Numbered from the stretch's first letter, positions 43,221 through 55,590 are shown. The stretch is DNA of 64,000 bases from Acholeplasmataceae bacterium UBA6150 (GCA_002423145.1 DIUU01000004.1:29354-93353), one strand, 5' to 3'. Program-made: numbers and translations. Notes: a model not told the origin generated them from the letters alone.

Positions 43221-44792
43221 ATGAAACTCGATTATAAAAAAACGATTTACGTTGGATTGGCATTTTTAATCATATCTTTATTTTGGCAAACCTATGACGC
43301 CATCATCACCAAGATTTTAATTGACAAGTTCGGTTTAAATCAAACGTGGAGTGGTTTTGTTATGGCTTTGGATAACATTTTAGCTTTATTCTTACTCCCG
43401 TTTTTCGGTAGCTTATCAGACCGAACCAACCACAAAAAAGGCAGACGTACACCGTATGTGGTGGTTGGGACATTGCTCGCAGCCTTCTTGTTTGTAGGGT
43501 TATCGTTCTTTGATGCGATGCAACTCGAAAAACTCGACGCAGAAACCACATTGAGACAAGATTACGATGAAGCAGCTGGTTTCAATGAAGCACTCACCGT
43601 TGGACAATGGCGCACCATTTCAACAACCATGAATGCACATGGAGAATCGGTCATCATCGTCACTATCCTAGATTCGACAGTAGGCGATACAACCACACCT
43701 AAATACGAAGAAACAGACACATTAAGTTTAGCCGATTATAATGATGCGAAAGATGCGTATTATAGATATTTATCTGCTCAAGCACTTGAGGTTACACTAT
43801 CCTCACCAACGGTATTCATCGTATTCATTGTGATGTTATTCTTTACCTTGGTCGCGATGTCGACATTCAGGTCACCTGCCGTGGCGCTGATGCCGGATGT
43901 GACTACTAAAGTGTTGCGCAGTAAGGGAAATGCTTTAATCAACTTGATGGGTGCGTTTGGTGGGATCACTGCCATCATCTTACTTACAGTATTTGGATTA
44001 GACCAACACTCATTTGTGAATTATACGATGGCGTTCATTTCGGTATCGATCATCATGATCATTGTATTAGTCATTTTCCTTTGGAAAGTCAATGAACCTA
44101 AACTGGTTCAAGAACGCATTGATTTTGAGAAAGCCAATAACATCGTGGATGAAGAAGAATTAGAAAACCACGACAAGATCAGTAAAGACAAATTCTTATC
44201 ATTGATTTTGATTCTAGCGTCGGTATTCCTATGGTTTATGGGGTACAATGCTGTCACGACTAAATTATCTGATTACGCTCCAAAAGTTTTGAATATGGGT
44301 TATTCAACTCCGCTTTTAATTGCTCAAGCAACCGCCATCATCGGGTTCATACCAATTGGTATACTATCGACCAAATGGGGCAGAAAAAAGACCATTTTAT
44401 TTGGTGTTGTTTTACTTGCACTTTGTTTTGGTTCGGTTTATTTCATCACCGAATCCACAGGCATTTTACTCTTTGTTGTCTTAGGGTTGACCGGGATTGC
44501 GTGGGCGTCTATCAACGTCAACTCATACCCAATGGTCGTTGAATTGTCTAAGGGCTCTGATGTTGGTAAATACACAGGTTATTACTATACATTCAGTATG
44601 GCTGCACAAATCTTAACCCCGATTTTATCCGGGTTCTTAATGGATATTCCAGACTTTGGTCGAAAGATTTTATTCCCGTACGCTACTGTATTCGTTGTCT
44701 TATCGTTCGTGACCATGTTGTTTGTAAAACATGGGGATGCGAAAGCAGAAAAAAAGTCATTGCTAGAAAGCTTTGACGTCGATATGGACTAA
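43221..44792 (+). CDS. MFS transporter, glycoside/sugar cation symporter type
   Basis: The 523-residue protein has 12 predicted membrane helices with a GSLSDRTNHKKGRRTPYV loop between helices 2 and 3, the motif of the GPH / SLC45-like sugar symporters. A hydrophilic insertion (about 95-185) lies between helices 3 and 4. A second repeat of the motif reads STKWGRKKTILFG. It likely takes up a di- or oligosaccharide with cations; with the GH13 and GH3 enzymes elsewhere in the window this fits sugar use. AGAGG precedes the ATG. Confidence 0.85.
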   Translation: MKLDYKKTIYVGLAFLIISLFWQTYDAIITKILIDKFGLNQTWSGFVMALDNILALFLLPFFGSLSDRTNHKKGRRTPYVVVGTLLAAFLFVGLSFFDAMQLEKLDAETTLRQDYDEAAGFNEALTVGQWRTISTTMNAHGESVIIVTILDSTVGDTTTPKYEETDTLSLADYNDAKDAYYRYLSAQALEVTLSSPTVFIVFIVMLFFTLVAMSTFRSPAVALMPDVTTKVLRSKGNALINLMGAFGGITAIILLTVFGLDQHSFVNYTMAFISVSIIMIIVLVIFLWKVNEPKLVQERIDFEKANNIVDEEELENHDKISKDKFLSLILILASVFLWFMGYNAVTTKLSDYAPKVLNMGYSTPLLIAQATAIIGFIPIGILSTKWGRKKTILFGVVLLALCFGSVYFITESTGILLFVVLGLTGIAWASINVNSYPMVVELSKGSDVGKYTGYYYTFSMAAQILTPILSGFLMDIPDFGRKILFPYATVFVVLSFVTMLFVKHGDAKAEKKSLLESFDVDMD

Positions 44793-44796
44793 ATTT

Positions 44797-44831
44797 ATAA
44801 GCACTTGGTTTTTGCCAAGTGCTTATTTTTT
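44797..44831. terminator. Terminator between the MFS gene and a convergent membrane-protein gene
   Basis: ATAAGCACTTGG / CCAAGTGCTTAT stem and T-run. Confidence 0.85.
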
Positions 44832-45263
44832 CGCCTCTAATTGAAATTGAATCCACATGAACAAAAAGTAAAATGGACATACGATTATGGCCATGACCTG
44901 ACTGGGTTCAATCGAAGGTGAAAACACAGCCTGTAAATAAAGACCAATAAAAATCAATATCCCCAGTACTTCAAAAATCGTGAATAATGAAAAGTTTGAT
45001 CTAGTATCATCGACATGTTTGAAAATTAAAATGATTTTTCCAAACATCGGGGATATGACAAATACAGGCAACAAAATGACTAAATACATACTTTGTAAGA
45101 AAAAGTGGTACTTATTTAAGTATGAAGCGTCACCATACTGTTCATATACACCTAAAAAATACAGTTGTTGCTGATTCAAATATAAGATTAAATTAAGTAC
45201 TAGGATATACCCAAGTAGGGTAACCCATAGATACAATAACATGTGTCGGTAATTTAAAGACAT
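44823..45263 (-). CDS. Hypothetical four-helix membrane protein
   Basis: The 146-residue product has about four hydrophobic segments, with YLYLNQQQLYFLGVYEQYG in the first loop. No family was recognised. The chosen start at 45263 follows GAGGGTC; a start nine codons upstream lacks a site. It is bounded on both sides by terminators, so it is monocistronic. Confidence 0.55.
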   Translation of the reverse strand: MSLNYRHMLLYLWVTLLGYILVLNLILYLNQQQLYFLGVYEQYGDASYLNKYHFFLQSMYLVILLPVFVISPMFGKIILIFKHVDDTRSNFSLFTIFEVLGILIFIGLYLQAVFSPSIEPSQVMAIIVCPFYFLFMWIQFQLEAKK

Positions 45264-45301
45264 AATGACCCTCAAATGAATATCTTCCATATAATAAAAC
45301 G

Positions 45302-45331
45302 AAAAAACGGACGCTTTTGTCCGTTTTTCTT
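45302..45331. terminator. Terminator hairpin downstream of the soluble GDPD gene
   Basis: AAAAACGGAC / GTCCGTTTTT stem. Confidence 0.75.
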
Positions 45332-45354
45332 ATGAAAATGTAATAAATCGTTAA

Positions 45355-46092
45355 TTATTTGGTTTTCTTAGGTATAAAATTTTCAAAAAGAGCATTATCA
45401 AAAGTCTTTCTTGCATAACGTAATGCTTTTTCTGAACGTGCTGCGTATGCGAGGACGAGGACACCTTTTTTTCTGGCTTTTTCGATGTATCTATTCGGCA
45501 TATCTTCTAACCGATAATTGATGAAATCGGGCTTCGTCAAAAAATTGAAAATCATTCTTCTAAGGACTTTTCTGGAAATATTATGCATTTTAGAATCGGT
45601 AAAATACTCACTGATTTGTCCGCGAATGTAACTCGGCGCGTGCCGTTTAAACCAGTAGACGATACTCGGGTCATAGGATTGAACAGCCACATCATACGGA
45701 TAGTTTTTCAACGCCTCAAGAACAACTTGAGCGTGTTTTTTCTTATCCCCGAAAGGTTTGATTTCAATCATCAAAGGCACTTGACCACCAATCAAGGTCA
45801 GCACTTCAGTTAAAGTAGGGATGGTTTCACTGGTATTGGTAATGATCAAATCTTTAATGTCGTCATAAGAGACATCTTTTAAAAAACGGTCCATACCCAC
45901 CAATCGTTTTAGGTTTTTATCATGGAAAACAACTACCGTACCATCACTTAAAATGTTCGTATCAATCTCAATAGCGAATCCATGTTTAATCGCTTCATTA
46001 AAAGATTTTCGAGTATTTTCAACCAACCCATTGACACCGTGTAAACCCCGGTGTGTAATGTAGGCTTCTTTGAGCCAATTCATTGTTTTCAT
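45355..46092 (-). CDS. Glycerophosphodiester phosphodiesterase (soluble form)
   Basis: The 245-residue protein has the full GDPD pattern: HRGLHG with the first catalytic His, GLVENTRKSF, a FAIEIDTNILSDG metal site, VVFHD with the second His, and later MIEIKPFG. It hydrolyses glycerophosphodiesters to glycerol-3-phosphate and an alcohol. There is no signal peptide. The ATG at 46092 was chosen because GGTGA lies 5 nt upstream; the open frame reaches 46110. A membrane-domain GDPD begins at the left edge of the window. Confidence 0.9.
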   Translation of the reverse strand: MKTMNWLKEAYITHRGLHGVNGLVENTRKSFNEAIKHGFAIEIDTNILSDGTVVVFHDKNLKRLVGMDRFLKDVSYDDIKDLIITNTSETIPTLTEVLTLIGGQVPLMIEIKPFGDKKKHAQVVLEALKNYPYDVAVQSYDPSIVYWFKRHAPSYIRGQISEYFTDSKMHNISRKVLRRMIFNFLTKPDFINYRLEDMPNRYIEKARKKGVLVLAYAARSEKALRYARKTFDNALFENFIPKKTK

Positions 46093-46248
46093 AAGTATCA
46101 CCAAAATCATTGTAACAAAAGCCGATAAAATTATAAAGGGTTTTAGTATCAGTGAATCATATTGTGATGAATACCAAAATGCATGAAGGCTATAGAATTA
46201 ATTATCACTACGTGATATAATACGGCTTGTTAGAACAAGAGGGATACA

Positions 46249-48576
46249 GTGAAAAAACCCGAATTACTCGCCCCAGCTGGAACAAAAGAAGCCTTCATTG
46301 GTGCCATCAATGCCGGTGCGAACGCGATTTTTATGGCAGGACACCGATTTGGTGCCCGAGCGTTTGCAGAAAACTTCAATCAAGCCGATTTAAAAGAAGC
46401 GATCGAATATGCCCATTTAAGGGATGTTTCGGTTTTTATTGTTGTTAATACACTGACATTTGACGACGAAATCGATGCCTTGTTAAGCTATACAGATGAA
46501 TTGGTTAAAGCCCATGTCGATGCGTTAATTGTTCAAGACATTGGCATGATTTCAATGCTTGCTAAAAGGTATCCTGATATCGCTATTCACGCTTCTACCC
46601 AAGTGAATGCACACAATATCCACCATGTTCAATTCTTAAAAGAATTAGGTGTTAAACGTGTGATTTTAGCACGTGAAACCAGCCTAGATGTCATCAAAGC
46701 CATTAAAAAAACAGTCGATATCGAACTTGAAGTGTTCATTCATGGGGCACTATGTGTTTCCTTTAGTGGAAACTGTTTAATTTCCTCTATTTTAAATAAG
46801 CGTAGTGGAAACCGCGGCGAATGTGCGTATAATTGTAGATTACCGTATAAACTGGTCAAAGATAAAACCGTGATTGGTGAAGAATCTTATTTGATGAGTG
46901 CCAAAGATTTAATGACTTTAGAATACATCGATCAACTCATCGAAGCCGGCATAGATTCCTTTAAAATTGAAGGTAGAATGCGTAAAAAAGAATATGTAAC
47001 ACAAACAGTCATGGCTTATCGAAAAGCCATCGATGCGTATTACGAAGATAAAACCATCGACTATAAAATTGAAATTGACAAATTAAAACGGGTATTCAAT
47101 CGGGACTATACCAAAGGATACATGTTAAAAGAAGTACCGAAAGATTTAAATAACGAATTTAGACCGAACCAAATGGGTGTACCCATTGGAAAAGTCATAA
47201 AATATGAACAGAACCTCGCGCTTGTCGAACTCAATGAAGATTTGAAAAATGGCGATGGGTTTCGAATTGTCGGCGAACATGATTACGGTAATATGGTGAC
47301 GTTTATGAAGCGTAAGAACCAAACCATCATCAAAGAAGCCTTCAAAGGGGAAACAGTATATTTAGAGGTCAAAGAGAAAGTTTATCCAGGATCCACATTG
47401 TATAAAACACTCGATTCCGATTTAGAAAAAGACCTCGTCATATATCAATCAACGGCATTTAAAATCATCCCCATTTCTGGCATGTTGAGTGCTTTTGTTG
47501 GAAAACCACTGACGCTCAGTTTAAGCGATGGCAACCATCAAGTTGAAGTATCTGCAGAATTACCGCTCGAATACGCGATGAACCAACCAAGCACTGAAGC
47601 ACAAATCGCACAAAGTTTATCTAAACTCGGTGGGACACCTTATTATTTCGAAGAATTATCGATTTATACAGACCAAGCATCTTTTATCCCAGTGAAACAA
47701 CTCAACGAAGTGAGAAGAATTGCGATAGAAGAACTATCACAGTTAAGAATCACAAGAAAAACACCTAACATCCAAACCGTAGAGTATAAAAATGAATTTC
47801 AATACGATTCGCGTTTTCGTTTGGTTTGTAGAGTCCATACCCTTGAACAACTCCAAACAGCCTACCGGTTAGGACTCGATGAAATCTATTATGAAGATAT
47901 CATTGAAGTTAATGTAAAGGATTATCCAAATATTATCCTAAAACCCGTCACTAAGCGCATTGTAGAAGAGGTAGATGGATTTCAAATCGAAGGTCCAACG
48001 GTGGTGAGTGAACTGGGTGGGATTTATGCAAATCAAAAACGTTATCCCCTCATTACCGATGAATTCGTGAACATCACCAATATTTATACAGCAGCTGTTT
48101 TATCCCGTTTTAACGTTGAACGCATCAGTTTATCTTCTGAATTGGACCATGACCATGTATTACAATTCTCCAATCGTTATTTCAAACAGTTTGGCGGATA
48201 CCCTAATTTAGAGATGGTCGTCTATGGACACAAAGATTTGATGATTTCAAAATACTGTCCGGTTGCGAAAACATTTGGTTATAAACCCAACTGTAAACTG
48301 TGTTTCAAAGACCAATACTACTTACAAGACCACATCGGAAAGTATGCATTATTAAACGATGGGCATTGTAACATGCGTGTGATGGACCCAACACCACTCC
48401 TATTGATTGACCATTTAGATGCGTTAAAACAAGCCAGAATAAATACATTTAGACTGGATTTCACAACAGAAACTGAAAAAGAAATGAAATCTATGATCTA
48501 TGCATTCAAGTTAGCACTTGAAAAGAAACCTTATCGCATTGAGCTATCACGTTTTAGAACCGGTCGATTTGCGTAA
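46249..48576 (+). CDS. U32 family peptidase / RlhA-like RNA hydroxylation protein
   Basis: The 775-residue protein begins KKPELLAPAGTKEAF and carries the U32 signature (ELEVFIHGALCVSFSGNC then RSGNRGECAYNCRLPY). A SFKIEGRMRKKEYV segment follows. The long C-terminal extension with two further Cys clusters (CPVAKTFGYKPNCKLC) is like the large U32 proteins (RlhA/YdcP) that hydroxylate rRNA, with the Cys likely binding an Fe-S cluster. In E. coli it is C2501 of 23S rRNA. Peptidase activity is not proven for this type. The start is GTG with AGAGGG 5 nt upstream. Confidence 0.85.
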   Translation: MKKPELLAPAGTKEAFIGAINAGANAIFMAGHRFGARAFAENFNQADLKEAIEYAHLRDVSVFIVVNTLTFDDEIDALLSYTDELVKAHVDALIVQDIGMISMLAKRYPDIAIHASTQVNAHNIHHVQFLKELGVKRVILARETSLDVIKAIKKTVDIELEVFIHGALCVSFSGNCLISSILNKRSGNRGECAYNCRLPYKLVKDKTVIGEESYLMSAKDLMTLEYIDQLIEAGIDSFKIEGRMRKKEYVTQTVMAYRKAIDAYYEDKTIDYKIEIDKLKRVFNRDYTKGYMLKEVPKDLNNEFRPNQMGVPIGKVIKYEQNLALVELNEDLKNGDGFRIVGEHDYGNMVTFMKRKNQTIIKEAFKGETVYLEVKEKVYPGSTLYKTLDSDLEKDLVIYQSTAFKIIPISGMLSAFVGKPLTLSLSDGNHQVEVSAELPLEYAMNQPSTEAQIAQSLSKLGGTPYYFEELSIYTDQASFIPVKQLNEVRRIAIEELSQLRITRKTPNIQTVEYKNEFQYDSRFRLVCRVHTLEQLQTAYRLGLDEIYYEDIIEVNVKDYPNIILKPVTKRIVEEVDGFQIEGPTVVSELGGIYANQKRYPLITDEFVNITNIYTAAVLSRFNVERISLSSELDHDHVLQFSNRYFKQFGGYPNLEMVVYGHKDLMISKYCPVAKTFGYKPNCKLCFKDQYYLQDHIGKYALLNDGHCNMRVMDPTPLLLIDHLDALKQARINTFRLDFTTETEKEMKSMIYAFKLALEKKPYRIELSRFRTGRFA

Positions 48577-48630
48577 CAATCTGGCATAATAAACGATACC
48601 TGAGTAAAATTAAGCCGATATAGAAATTGT

Positions 48631-48659
48631 TTGTTAAGTTGAGGCTTATTTGATATACT
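48631..48659 (+). promoter_or_regulatory. Promoter of the atp operon
   Basis: TTGTTA and TATACT with a 17-bp spacer, about 70 nt ahead of the first gene. Confidence 0.65.
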
Positions 48660-48727
48660 AGTTATTGTAAGATTTTTCAGAATGATAGACTTTTATTATA
48701 AATAAAGGCTTTTAAAGGATTGGTCAT

Positions 48728-48985
48728 ATGGAACCGAACAAAGAACCCAAAAAACGAAAAACCATGGTCGAAATCTACCGCGAGTATAATTTGGTCATCG
48801 CGTTTTTCTATGAAATTTTCTTTGTTGTCCTCGGTTTAATTTTATTGGGCGTATTGCTAGACCAATATTTGAAAACCAAAGTCTTATTTACCATCACATT
48901 CACATTGTTTGGAATCTATTCATCGGTTTCAAACCTATATAAAAGAATGACTAAAAAAGAGGATAAAAATGTCAGCAAGAAATGA
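48728..48985 (+). CDS. AtpZ-like small membrane protein of the ATP synthase operon
   Basis: The 85-residue protein has a basic N-terminus, two membrane helices with a short loop (about 22-45 and 50-70), and a charged tail. First-gene position ahead of atpI and the two-helix size match the AtpZ / F0F1-ATPase accessory family (PF09527), proposed to help Mg2+ supply or assembly. It overlaps atpI by 17 nt. Sequence identity in this family is low, so position carries most of the weight. Confidence 0.65.
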   Translation: MEPNKEPKKRKTMVEIYREYNLVIAFFYEIFFVVLGLILLGVLLDQYLKTKVLFTITFTLFGIYSSVSNLYKRMTKKEDKNVSKK

Positions 48986-49343
48986 ATTTAATAACAACTT
49001 TAAATACACCATTTTGCTGGTTGGCATCTCAAGTATAGCCTCTTTTTTCATATTTGGTAGAGCGGTATCGATTTCAATCCTTCTGGGTGGTGCGACCATC
49101 CTTTGGGGGATGAGCCATTTAGCAAAACAAAACAGAAAGATGATATCTAGTCATCCAACCACCAACGGGAATAGATTAGGGTTTTTACTTCGATTTACAC
49201 TGTACGCCATCGTTTTGGGTTTATCCCATTACATGGATACACTCAATATATATGGAACACTTTTTGGACTGCTCACGTTTAAGATTGCGCTGTATGGACA
49301 GGCCATCTATAACCTTAGAACAGGAGGTCATAAGCATGAATGA
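48969..49343 (+). CDS. atpI: ATP synthase subunit I
   Basis: The 124-residue protein has four membrane helices and sits between the AtpZ-like gene and atpB. It is the assembly chaperone that helps the c-ring form in F-type ATP synthases. It overlaps atpB by 8 nt. Confidence 0.75.
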   Translation: MSARNEFNNNFKYTILLVGISSIASFFIFGRAVSISILLGGATILWGMSHLAKQNRKMISSHPTTNGNRLGFLLRFTLYAIVLGLSHYMDTLNIYGTLFGLLTFKIALYGQAIYNLRTGGHKHE

Positions 49344-50010
49344 CATATTGAATTCGTTTTATTATTTTTATAACGGCTTATCCTCTGCCATCAAGGCCAG
49401 TATTGTTGTGTTCATCGTACTGAGTATCATGAGTATCGTGGTGGGTTTAAACGTTAAAAAACTCGACTATAAGAAGACACCCAAGGGATTTACCTTCTTA
49501 ATGATTATGCTTGTCGATATGATTAATAAGATGTTGGTACCCATATTCCCTAAATACCATAGAAAGTTTCAACCACTATTACTCACCATGTTTATGTATC
49601 TATTGTTTGCAAACTGGGCCAGCTTAATTGGGTTAACCGCCCCACTATCAAATTTAAACATCGCATTGTCGATGAGCATCATCGTATTTGGAACCATCCA
49701 AGGATCTGCCTTAATCATCAAACGTCCAGTCGGGCGAATGAAAGCATTATTGGCACCCAATCCATTGTTTCTACCACTTAACTTGATTGGTGAGTTTTCA
49801 ACCCCATTCTCCATGGGAATGCGTTTGTTTGGTAATTTAATGAGTGGGTCGATTTTAGCGATTTTGATTTATCATTTTACATCCTATGTTGGGATCGTCA
49901 TTGGGGCATTCTTGTTGCACCCAGTGTTTGATATATTTGTAGGCGCAATACAAGCCTATGTATTTTTAAGTCTATTTTCAATATTCCTAGCAATAGCTGT
50001 GGAAGACTAA
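49336..50010 (+). CDS. atpB: ATP synthase F0 subunit a
   Basis: The 224-residue membrane protein carries MGMRLFGNLMSGSI, with the essential Arg facing the c-ring, and IQAYVFLSLFSIFLAIA at the C-terminus. It provides the ion half-channels. AGGAGG lies 8 nt before this ATG; an upstream frame into atpI was rejected. Confidence 0.92.
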   Translation: MNDILNSFYYFYNGLSSAIKASIVVFIVLSIMSIVVGLNVKKLDYKKTPKGFTFLMIMLVDMINKMLVPIFPKYHRKFQPLLLTMFMYLLFANWASLIGLTAPLSNLNIALSMSIIVFGTIQGSALIIKRPVGRMKALLAPNPLFLPLNLIGEFSTPFSMGMRLFGNLMSGSILAILIYHFTSYVGIVIGAFLLHPVFDIFVGAIQAYVFLSLFSIFLAIAVED

Positions 50011-50277
<267 letters not shown>

Positions 50278-50302
50278 TCATCGTTAAAGGGGGTAAGCGT
50301 TT

Positions 50303-50836
50303 ATGCTTGCTGAAACACTAAAAAACTTTGTTGAAGAATCGCTTGGTTTATTACTAGGCGTAGGTTTAGAAGAGATTTTGATCCAACTCGGCGGAACCCT
50401 CGTTCTGTTTTTAGTCATTCGAAAATTCTTCTGGAAAAACCTCACAGAGTTCATTGAAAAGCGTAGAGCTTACATGGATGAAGAACTCTTCAAAGCCGAA
50501 GCGATGAAATTAGAAGCCGCTTTAGTCAAAGCAAATGCCGATGAAGCGTATGAGACACTACGCAATTCCGTATCCAAAACGATTGAAGATGCTAAATTAA
50601 GAGCTCATAAAGAAGAAGCAGAAATCATCGGTAAGGCGAAATCTGAAGCCCAACGTCTCAAATTAGAAGCAGAAAGAGAAGTTGAGCTTGAAGTTCAAAA
50701 AGCCCAAGACCAAATCAAGAAAGAAATCGTTACAGTGGCAACCGTATTGGCAGGAAAAATCATTCAAAAAGAATTGGATGAGAAAAAATACGCCAATTGG
50801 GTTGAAGAAGCCACCAATGAGGTCAAACAATCATGA
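50303..50836 (+). CDS. atpF: ATP synthase F0 subunit b
   Basis: The 177-residue protein has one membrane helix (about 24-42: LIQLGGTLVLFLVIRKFFW) and a long charged coiled coil forming the peripheral stalk. Gene order (after atpE, before atpH) confirms the assignment. Its stop overlaps atpH by 4 nt. Confidence 0.92.
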   Translation: MLAETLKNFVEESLGLLLGVGLEEILIQLGGTLVLFLVIRKFFWKNLTEFIEKRRAYMDEELFKAEAMKLEAALVKANADEAYETLRNSVSKTIEDAKLRAHKEEAEIIGKAKSEAQRLKLEAEREVELEVQKAQDQIKKEIVTVATVLAGKIIQKELDEKKYANWVEEATNEVKQS

Positions 50837-51348
50837 CCAGTTTAAGCTACCAATATGCTGAAGCACTCTTTTCACTTTCGGTAGAACAACAAAAAACAAG
50901 TGTGATGAAATCTGAATTAGAACGGTTTATTTCTCAATTTGAAGGTCAACTAAAAGAATTATTGAGCCATCCAAAAGTGGCTGTGTCAGACAAAAAATCA
51001 CTTATTAAAGGTTTAAATCTAGACCCTTTAATGAATCATTTTTTGTATGTACTCATCGACAATCAACGACTTGCTGAGGTGGATGCCATTTTAGCCAGTT
51101 ATCAAACCATTTTAGATCAACAAACCCAGGTTTTAAGAGCTAAAGTGTTTTCGAGTAAACCATTATCAAAAACCGAACTTGAAAAGATTAAAATTGCTTT
51201 ACAAACCAAGTTAAAGCGACAAACTCTATTAGAGAATGTCATTGATCCAACTATTGTGGGTGGCATCAAAATTGCGTATGAAGGCAATGTTGTTGACCAT
51301 ACCATCAATCATTTTATTGCTTCTTTAAGCGAAACCTTAAAGGCATAG
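50833..51348 (+). CDS. atpH: ATP synthase F1 subunit delta
   Basis: The 171-residue protein starts SYQYAEALF, as delta subunits do, and ends with [19 protein letters not shown], the conserved IDPxxxGG C-terminal strand. It joins the peripheral stalk to F1. Confidence 0.92.
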   Translation: MTSLSYQYAEALFSLSVEQQKTSVMKSELERFISQFEGQLKELLSHPKVAVSDKKSLIKGLNLDPLMNHFLYVLIDNQRLAEVDAILASYQTILDQQTQVLRAKVFSSKPLSKTELEKIKIALQTKLKRQTLLENVIDPTIVGGIKIAYEGNVVDHTINHFIASLSETLKA

Positions 51349-51361
51349 AGAAGGTGAATAT

Positions 51362-52870
51362 ATGAGTAAAATTAACCCAGTCGAAATTAGTTCTTTGATC
51401 ATAGAGCAAATTAAGAAGTATCAAAATGAAATAAAGACCGACAATGTCGGGACAGTCATCAGTGTTGGGGATGGGATTGCACTGGTTCATGGCCTTGATC
51501 AAGCGATGAGTGGGGAATTATTAGAGTTTCCTAATCGCGTATTTGGACAAGTACTCAACCTCGAAAAAGATTACGTAGGGGTCATCTTATTGGATGAATC
51601 TACGAGCATTAAAGAAGGCGACCCAGTGAAAACCACAGGCCGTATTTTAGAAGTACCTGTAGGCGACGCTCTCATTGGCCGTGTTGTCAATCCGTTGGGG
51701 ATACCCATCGATGGGTTAGGTAAGATTGTCACCGATAAACGCCGCACGATTGAACGTAAAGCGACAGGCGTCATGGCGCGTAAAGGGGTTCACCAACCAC
51801 TTCAAACTGGGATTAAGGTACTCGATGCCTTGGTACCCATTGGACGTGGTCAAAGAGAACTCATCATTGGGGACCGTCAAACAGGGAAAACCACACTAGC
51901 CATCGATACTATCATCAACCAAAAAGGAAAAAATGTCATTTGCATTTATGTTGCGATTGGTCAAAAAGAATCGACCGTAGCTGGTATTTATGAAACCTTA
52001 AAATCACACGGCGCGATGGATTACTCCATCATCGTTTCAGCTTCTGCCTCTGAACCTTCGCCATTGTTATACCTCGCACCTTACGCAGGGGTAACGATTG
52101 CTGAAGAATTTATGTTTGCAGGAAAAGACGTTTTGGTTGTCTATGATGACTTAACCAAGCACGCCACAGCTTACCGTGAATTATCCTTACTATTGAGAAG
52201 ACCACCAGGACGTGAAGCGTTCCCTGGGGATGTCTTTTATCTACACTCTAGACTACTCGAAAGAGCTGCGAAGTTAAATGATGCTTTAGGCGGTGGTTCA
52301 ATCACAGCTTTACCCATCATTGAAACCCAAGCAGGCGATATTTCTGCCTATATTCCAACGAATGTCATCAGCATCACCGATGGACAAATCTTCTTACAGT
52401 CCGATTTGTTCCATAGCGGCGTTAGACCAGCCATCAATGCGGGTCTATCGGTATCGCGTGTCGGTGGGGCTGCACAAATTAAGGCAATCAAAAAAGTATC
52501 TGGTACACTGAGATTGGATTTGGCTGCCTTTAGAGAATTAGAAGCCTTCACCCAATTTGGTAGTGATCTAGATGACGCGACTAAAGCGAGACTTGAACGC
52601 GGTAAACGTACGGTCGAAATCTTAAAACAAGGCTTGCATGATACCATGCCAGTTGAATTACAAGTCGTATCGATCTTCGCGTTGACCCAAGGTTTCTTAG
52701 ATGGTGTCAAATTAACAGACATCAGACGATTTGAAAAAGCCTTACACAGTTTCTTTAATACGGATAAAGAAGCCAACCTATTATTAGAAGAATTAAGACA
52801 AACGACAGCGCTACCTGAGGTATCCAAACTCAAGACAGCCATCAATCGTTTTAAATTAACGTTCGTTTAG
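51362..52870 (+). CDS. atpA: ATP synthase F1 subunit alpha
   Basis: The 502-residue protein has the P-loop [17 protein letters not shown], the signature [14 protein letters not shown], and LALRxP-type [12 protein letters not shown]. It is the non-catalytic nucleotide-binding subunit of the F1 hexamer. GAAGGTG lies before the ATG. Confidence 0.97.
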   Translation: MSKINPVEISSLIIEQIKKYQNEIKTDNVGTVISVGDGIALVHGLDQAMSGELLEFPNRVFGQVLNLEKDYVGVILLDESTSIKEGDPVKTTGRILEVPVGDALIGRVVNPLGIPIDGLGKIVTDKRRTIERKATGVMARKGVHQPLQTGIKVLDALVPIGRGQRELIIGDRQTGKTTLAIDTIINQKGKNVICIYVAIGQKESTVAGIYETLKSHGAMDYSIIVSASASEPSPLLYLAPYAGVTIAEEFMFAGKDVLVVYDDLTKHATAYRELSLLLRRPPGREAFPGDVFYLHSRLLERAAKLNDALGGGSITALPIIETQAGDISAYIPTNVISITDGQIFLQSDLFHSGVRPAINAGLSVSRVGGAAQIKAIKKVSGTLRLDLAAFRELEAFTQFGSDLDDATKARLERGKRTVEILKQGLHDTMPVELQVVSIFALTQGFLDGVKLTDIRRFEKALHSFFNTDKEANLLLEELRQTTALPEVSKLKTAINRFKLTFV

Positions 52871-52879
52871 GATCCCATT

Positions 52880-53740
52880 ATGGCATCGATGAGAGACATT
52901 AAGGCGCGCATCGTCGCGACCAAGAAAACAGCTCAAATCACGAATGCAATGTATATGGTTTCTGCATCCAAACTCAAAAAAGCAGAAAGAGCCATGGTTG
53001 CGTATCGCCCGATGGTCAAAAGACTCAATCACATCATTCAAGGCGTATTGACCGATCAGGAACTGTCCCATGTGCTATTAGAAGAAAGACCGGTATTGAA
53101 AACTTGTTATATTCTAATCAGCTCTGATCGAGGACTCGCAGGACCGTATAATGCAAACCTATTCCGTAAGTTTCAAGCACACATCAAAGAATCCGAAATC
53201 AACCCTGAAACCGTTATGGTAGCCACCATCGGTCAAAAGGCATTCTCATTTGCAAGACGCAATCAATATCAGATGGTCAACGATAAACCCATCCATGTGA
53301 GAGACGATATCCAATTCATTGATTTTAAAGAAATCACACAAAAGTTTATTGACTTGTTTCTCGATGAAACGGTAGATGAAATTGTGGTGTTCTATAGCCA
53401 CTTTATCAATACACTCTATCAAAACGTAGAATCTAAAAAATTGCTACCCATCACGCTAGAACCAACCGATGAACCTCAAAAAATCCGATACGACTATGAA
53501 CCATCTAAAGCAGAAATCATCAATCATCTATTACCGATGTATGTTGAAAACGCATTGTATGGCTTCATACTTGAATCTAAAGCTGGCGAACATGCATCCC
53601 GCATGACCGCTATGCGATCTGCAACCGATAACGCAAAAGACGTCATTAAAAAGTTAGAGTTACACTATAACCGTGCACGTCAAGCTGCAATTACCATTGA
53701 ACTAACCGATATCATTGGCGGCGCCAATGCGGTTAAGTAA
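52880..53740 (+). CDS. atpG: ATP synthase F1 subunit gamma
   Basis: The 286-residue protein begins SMRDIKARI-like (MRDIKARIVATKKTAQITNAMYMVSASKL) and ends with the conserved EHASRMTAMRSATDNAKDVI and NRARQAAITIEL helices. It forms the central shaft. The region between about 100 and 200 is longer than in most families only by a few residues. Confidence 0.93.
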   Translation: MASMRDIKARIVATKKTAQITNAMYMVSASKLKKAERAMVAYRPMVKRLNHIIQGVLTDQELSHVLLEERPVLKTCYILISSDRGLAGPYNANLFRKFQAHIKESEINPETVMVATIGQKAFSFARRNQYQMVNDKPIHVRDDIQFIDFKEITQKFIDLFLDETVDEIVVFYSHFINTLYQNVESKKLLPITLEPTDEPQKIRYDYEPSKAEIINHLLPMYVENALYGFILESKAGEHASRMTAMRSATDNAKDVIKKLELHYNRARQAAITIELTDIIGGANAVK

Positions 53741-55159
<1,419 letters not shown>

Positions 55160-55167
55160 GTGACCAC

Positions 55168-55560
55168 ATGCAAATCATCGTAGTCACCCCAGCTGGAAAA
55201 CTGTATGATGAACAGGTAGATTATGTCGTGGTTGCATCCCACCAAACGGGTCAATTTGCAATTATGAAAAATCATACCCCTGTATTATCATCCATTGATC
55301 GTGGTTACATCAAAATGGTCAAAGAGGACAATAATCTAGTCACAGTGATCTTAAATGGTGTTGTAGAATTTTCAAACAACATTGTCAATGTCATCGCTCA
55401 AGAAGCACACATCGGTTATACTGAACAATCGGCGATGGAACATCTCTTGTACGTTCGAAAAGAACGCCTTGAAGAAAATAAACGTAAATCCGTTGATTTT
55501 GGTAAAGCTGAAAAAGAATTGGTAGAAAATATTCAAAAAGCCAAGGCTAGCAAAGTATAA
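55168..55560 (+). CDS. atpC: ATP synthase F1 subunit epsilon
   Basis: The 130-residue protein has the N-terminal beta-sandwich (TPAGKLYDEQVDYVV, then GQFAIMKNHTPVLSSI) and a two-helix C-terminus. It links the shaft to the c-ring and can restrain hydrolysis. It is the last gene before the operon terminator. Confidence 0.93.
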   Translation: MQIIVVTPAGKLYDEQVDYVVVASHQTGQFAIMKNHTPVLSSIDRGYIKMVKEDNNLVTVILNGVVEFSNNIVNVIAQEAHIGYTEQSAMEHLLYVRKERLEENKRKSVDFGKAEKELVENIQKAKASKV

Positions 55561-55563
55561 TAC

Positions 55564-55590
55564 AAAACCACCAAATCTGGTGGTTTTTTG
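55564..55590 (+). terminator. Terminator of the atp operon
   Basis: AAAACCACCA / TGGTGGTTTT stem and T-run, 5 nt after atpC. Confidence 0.85.
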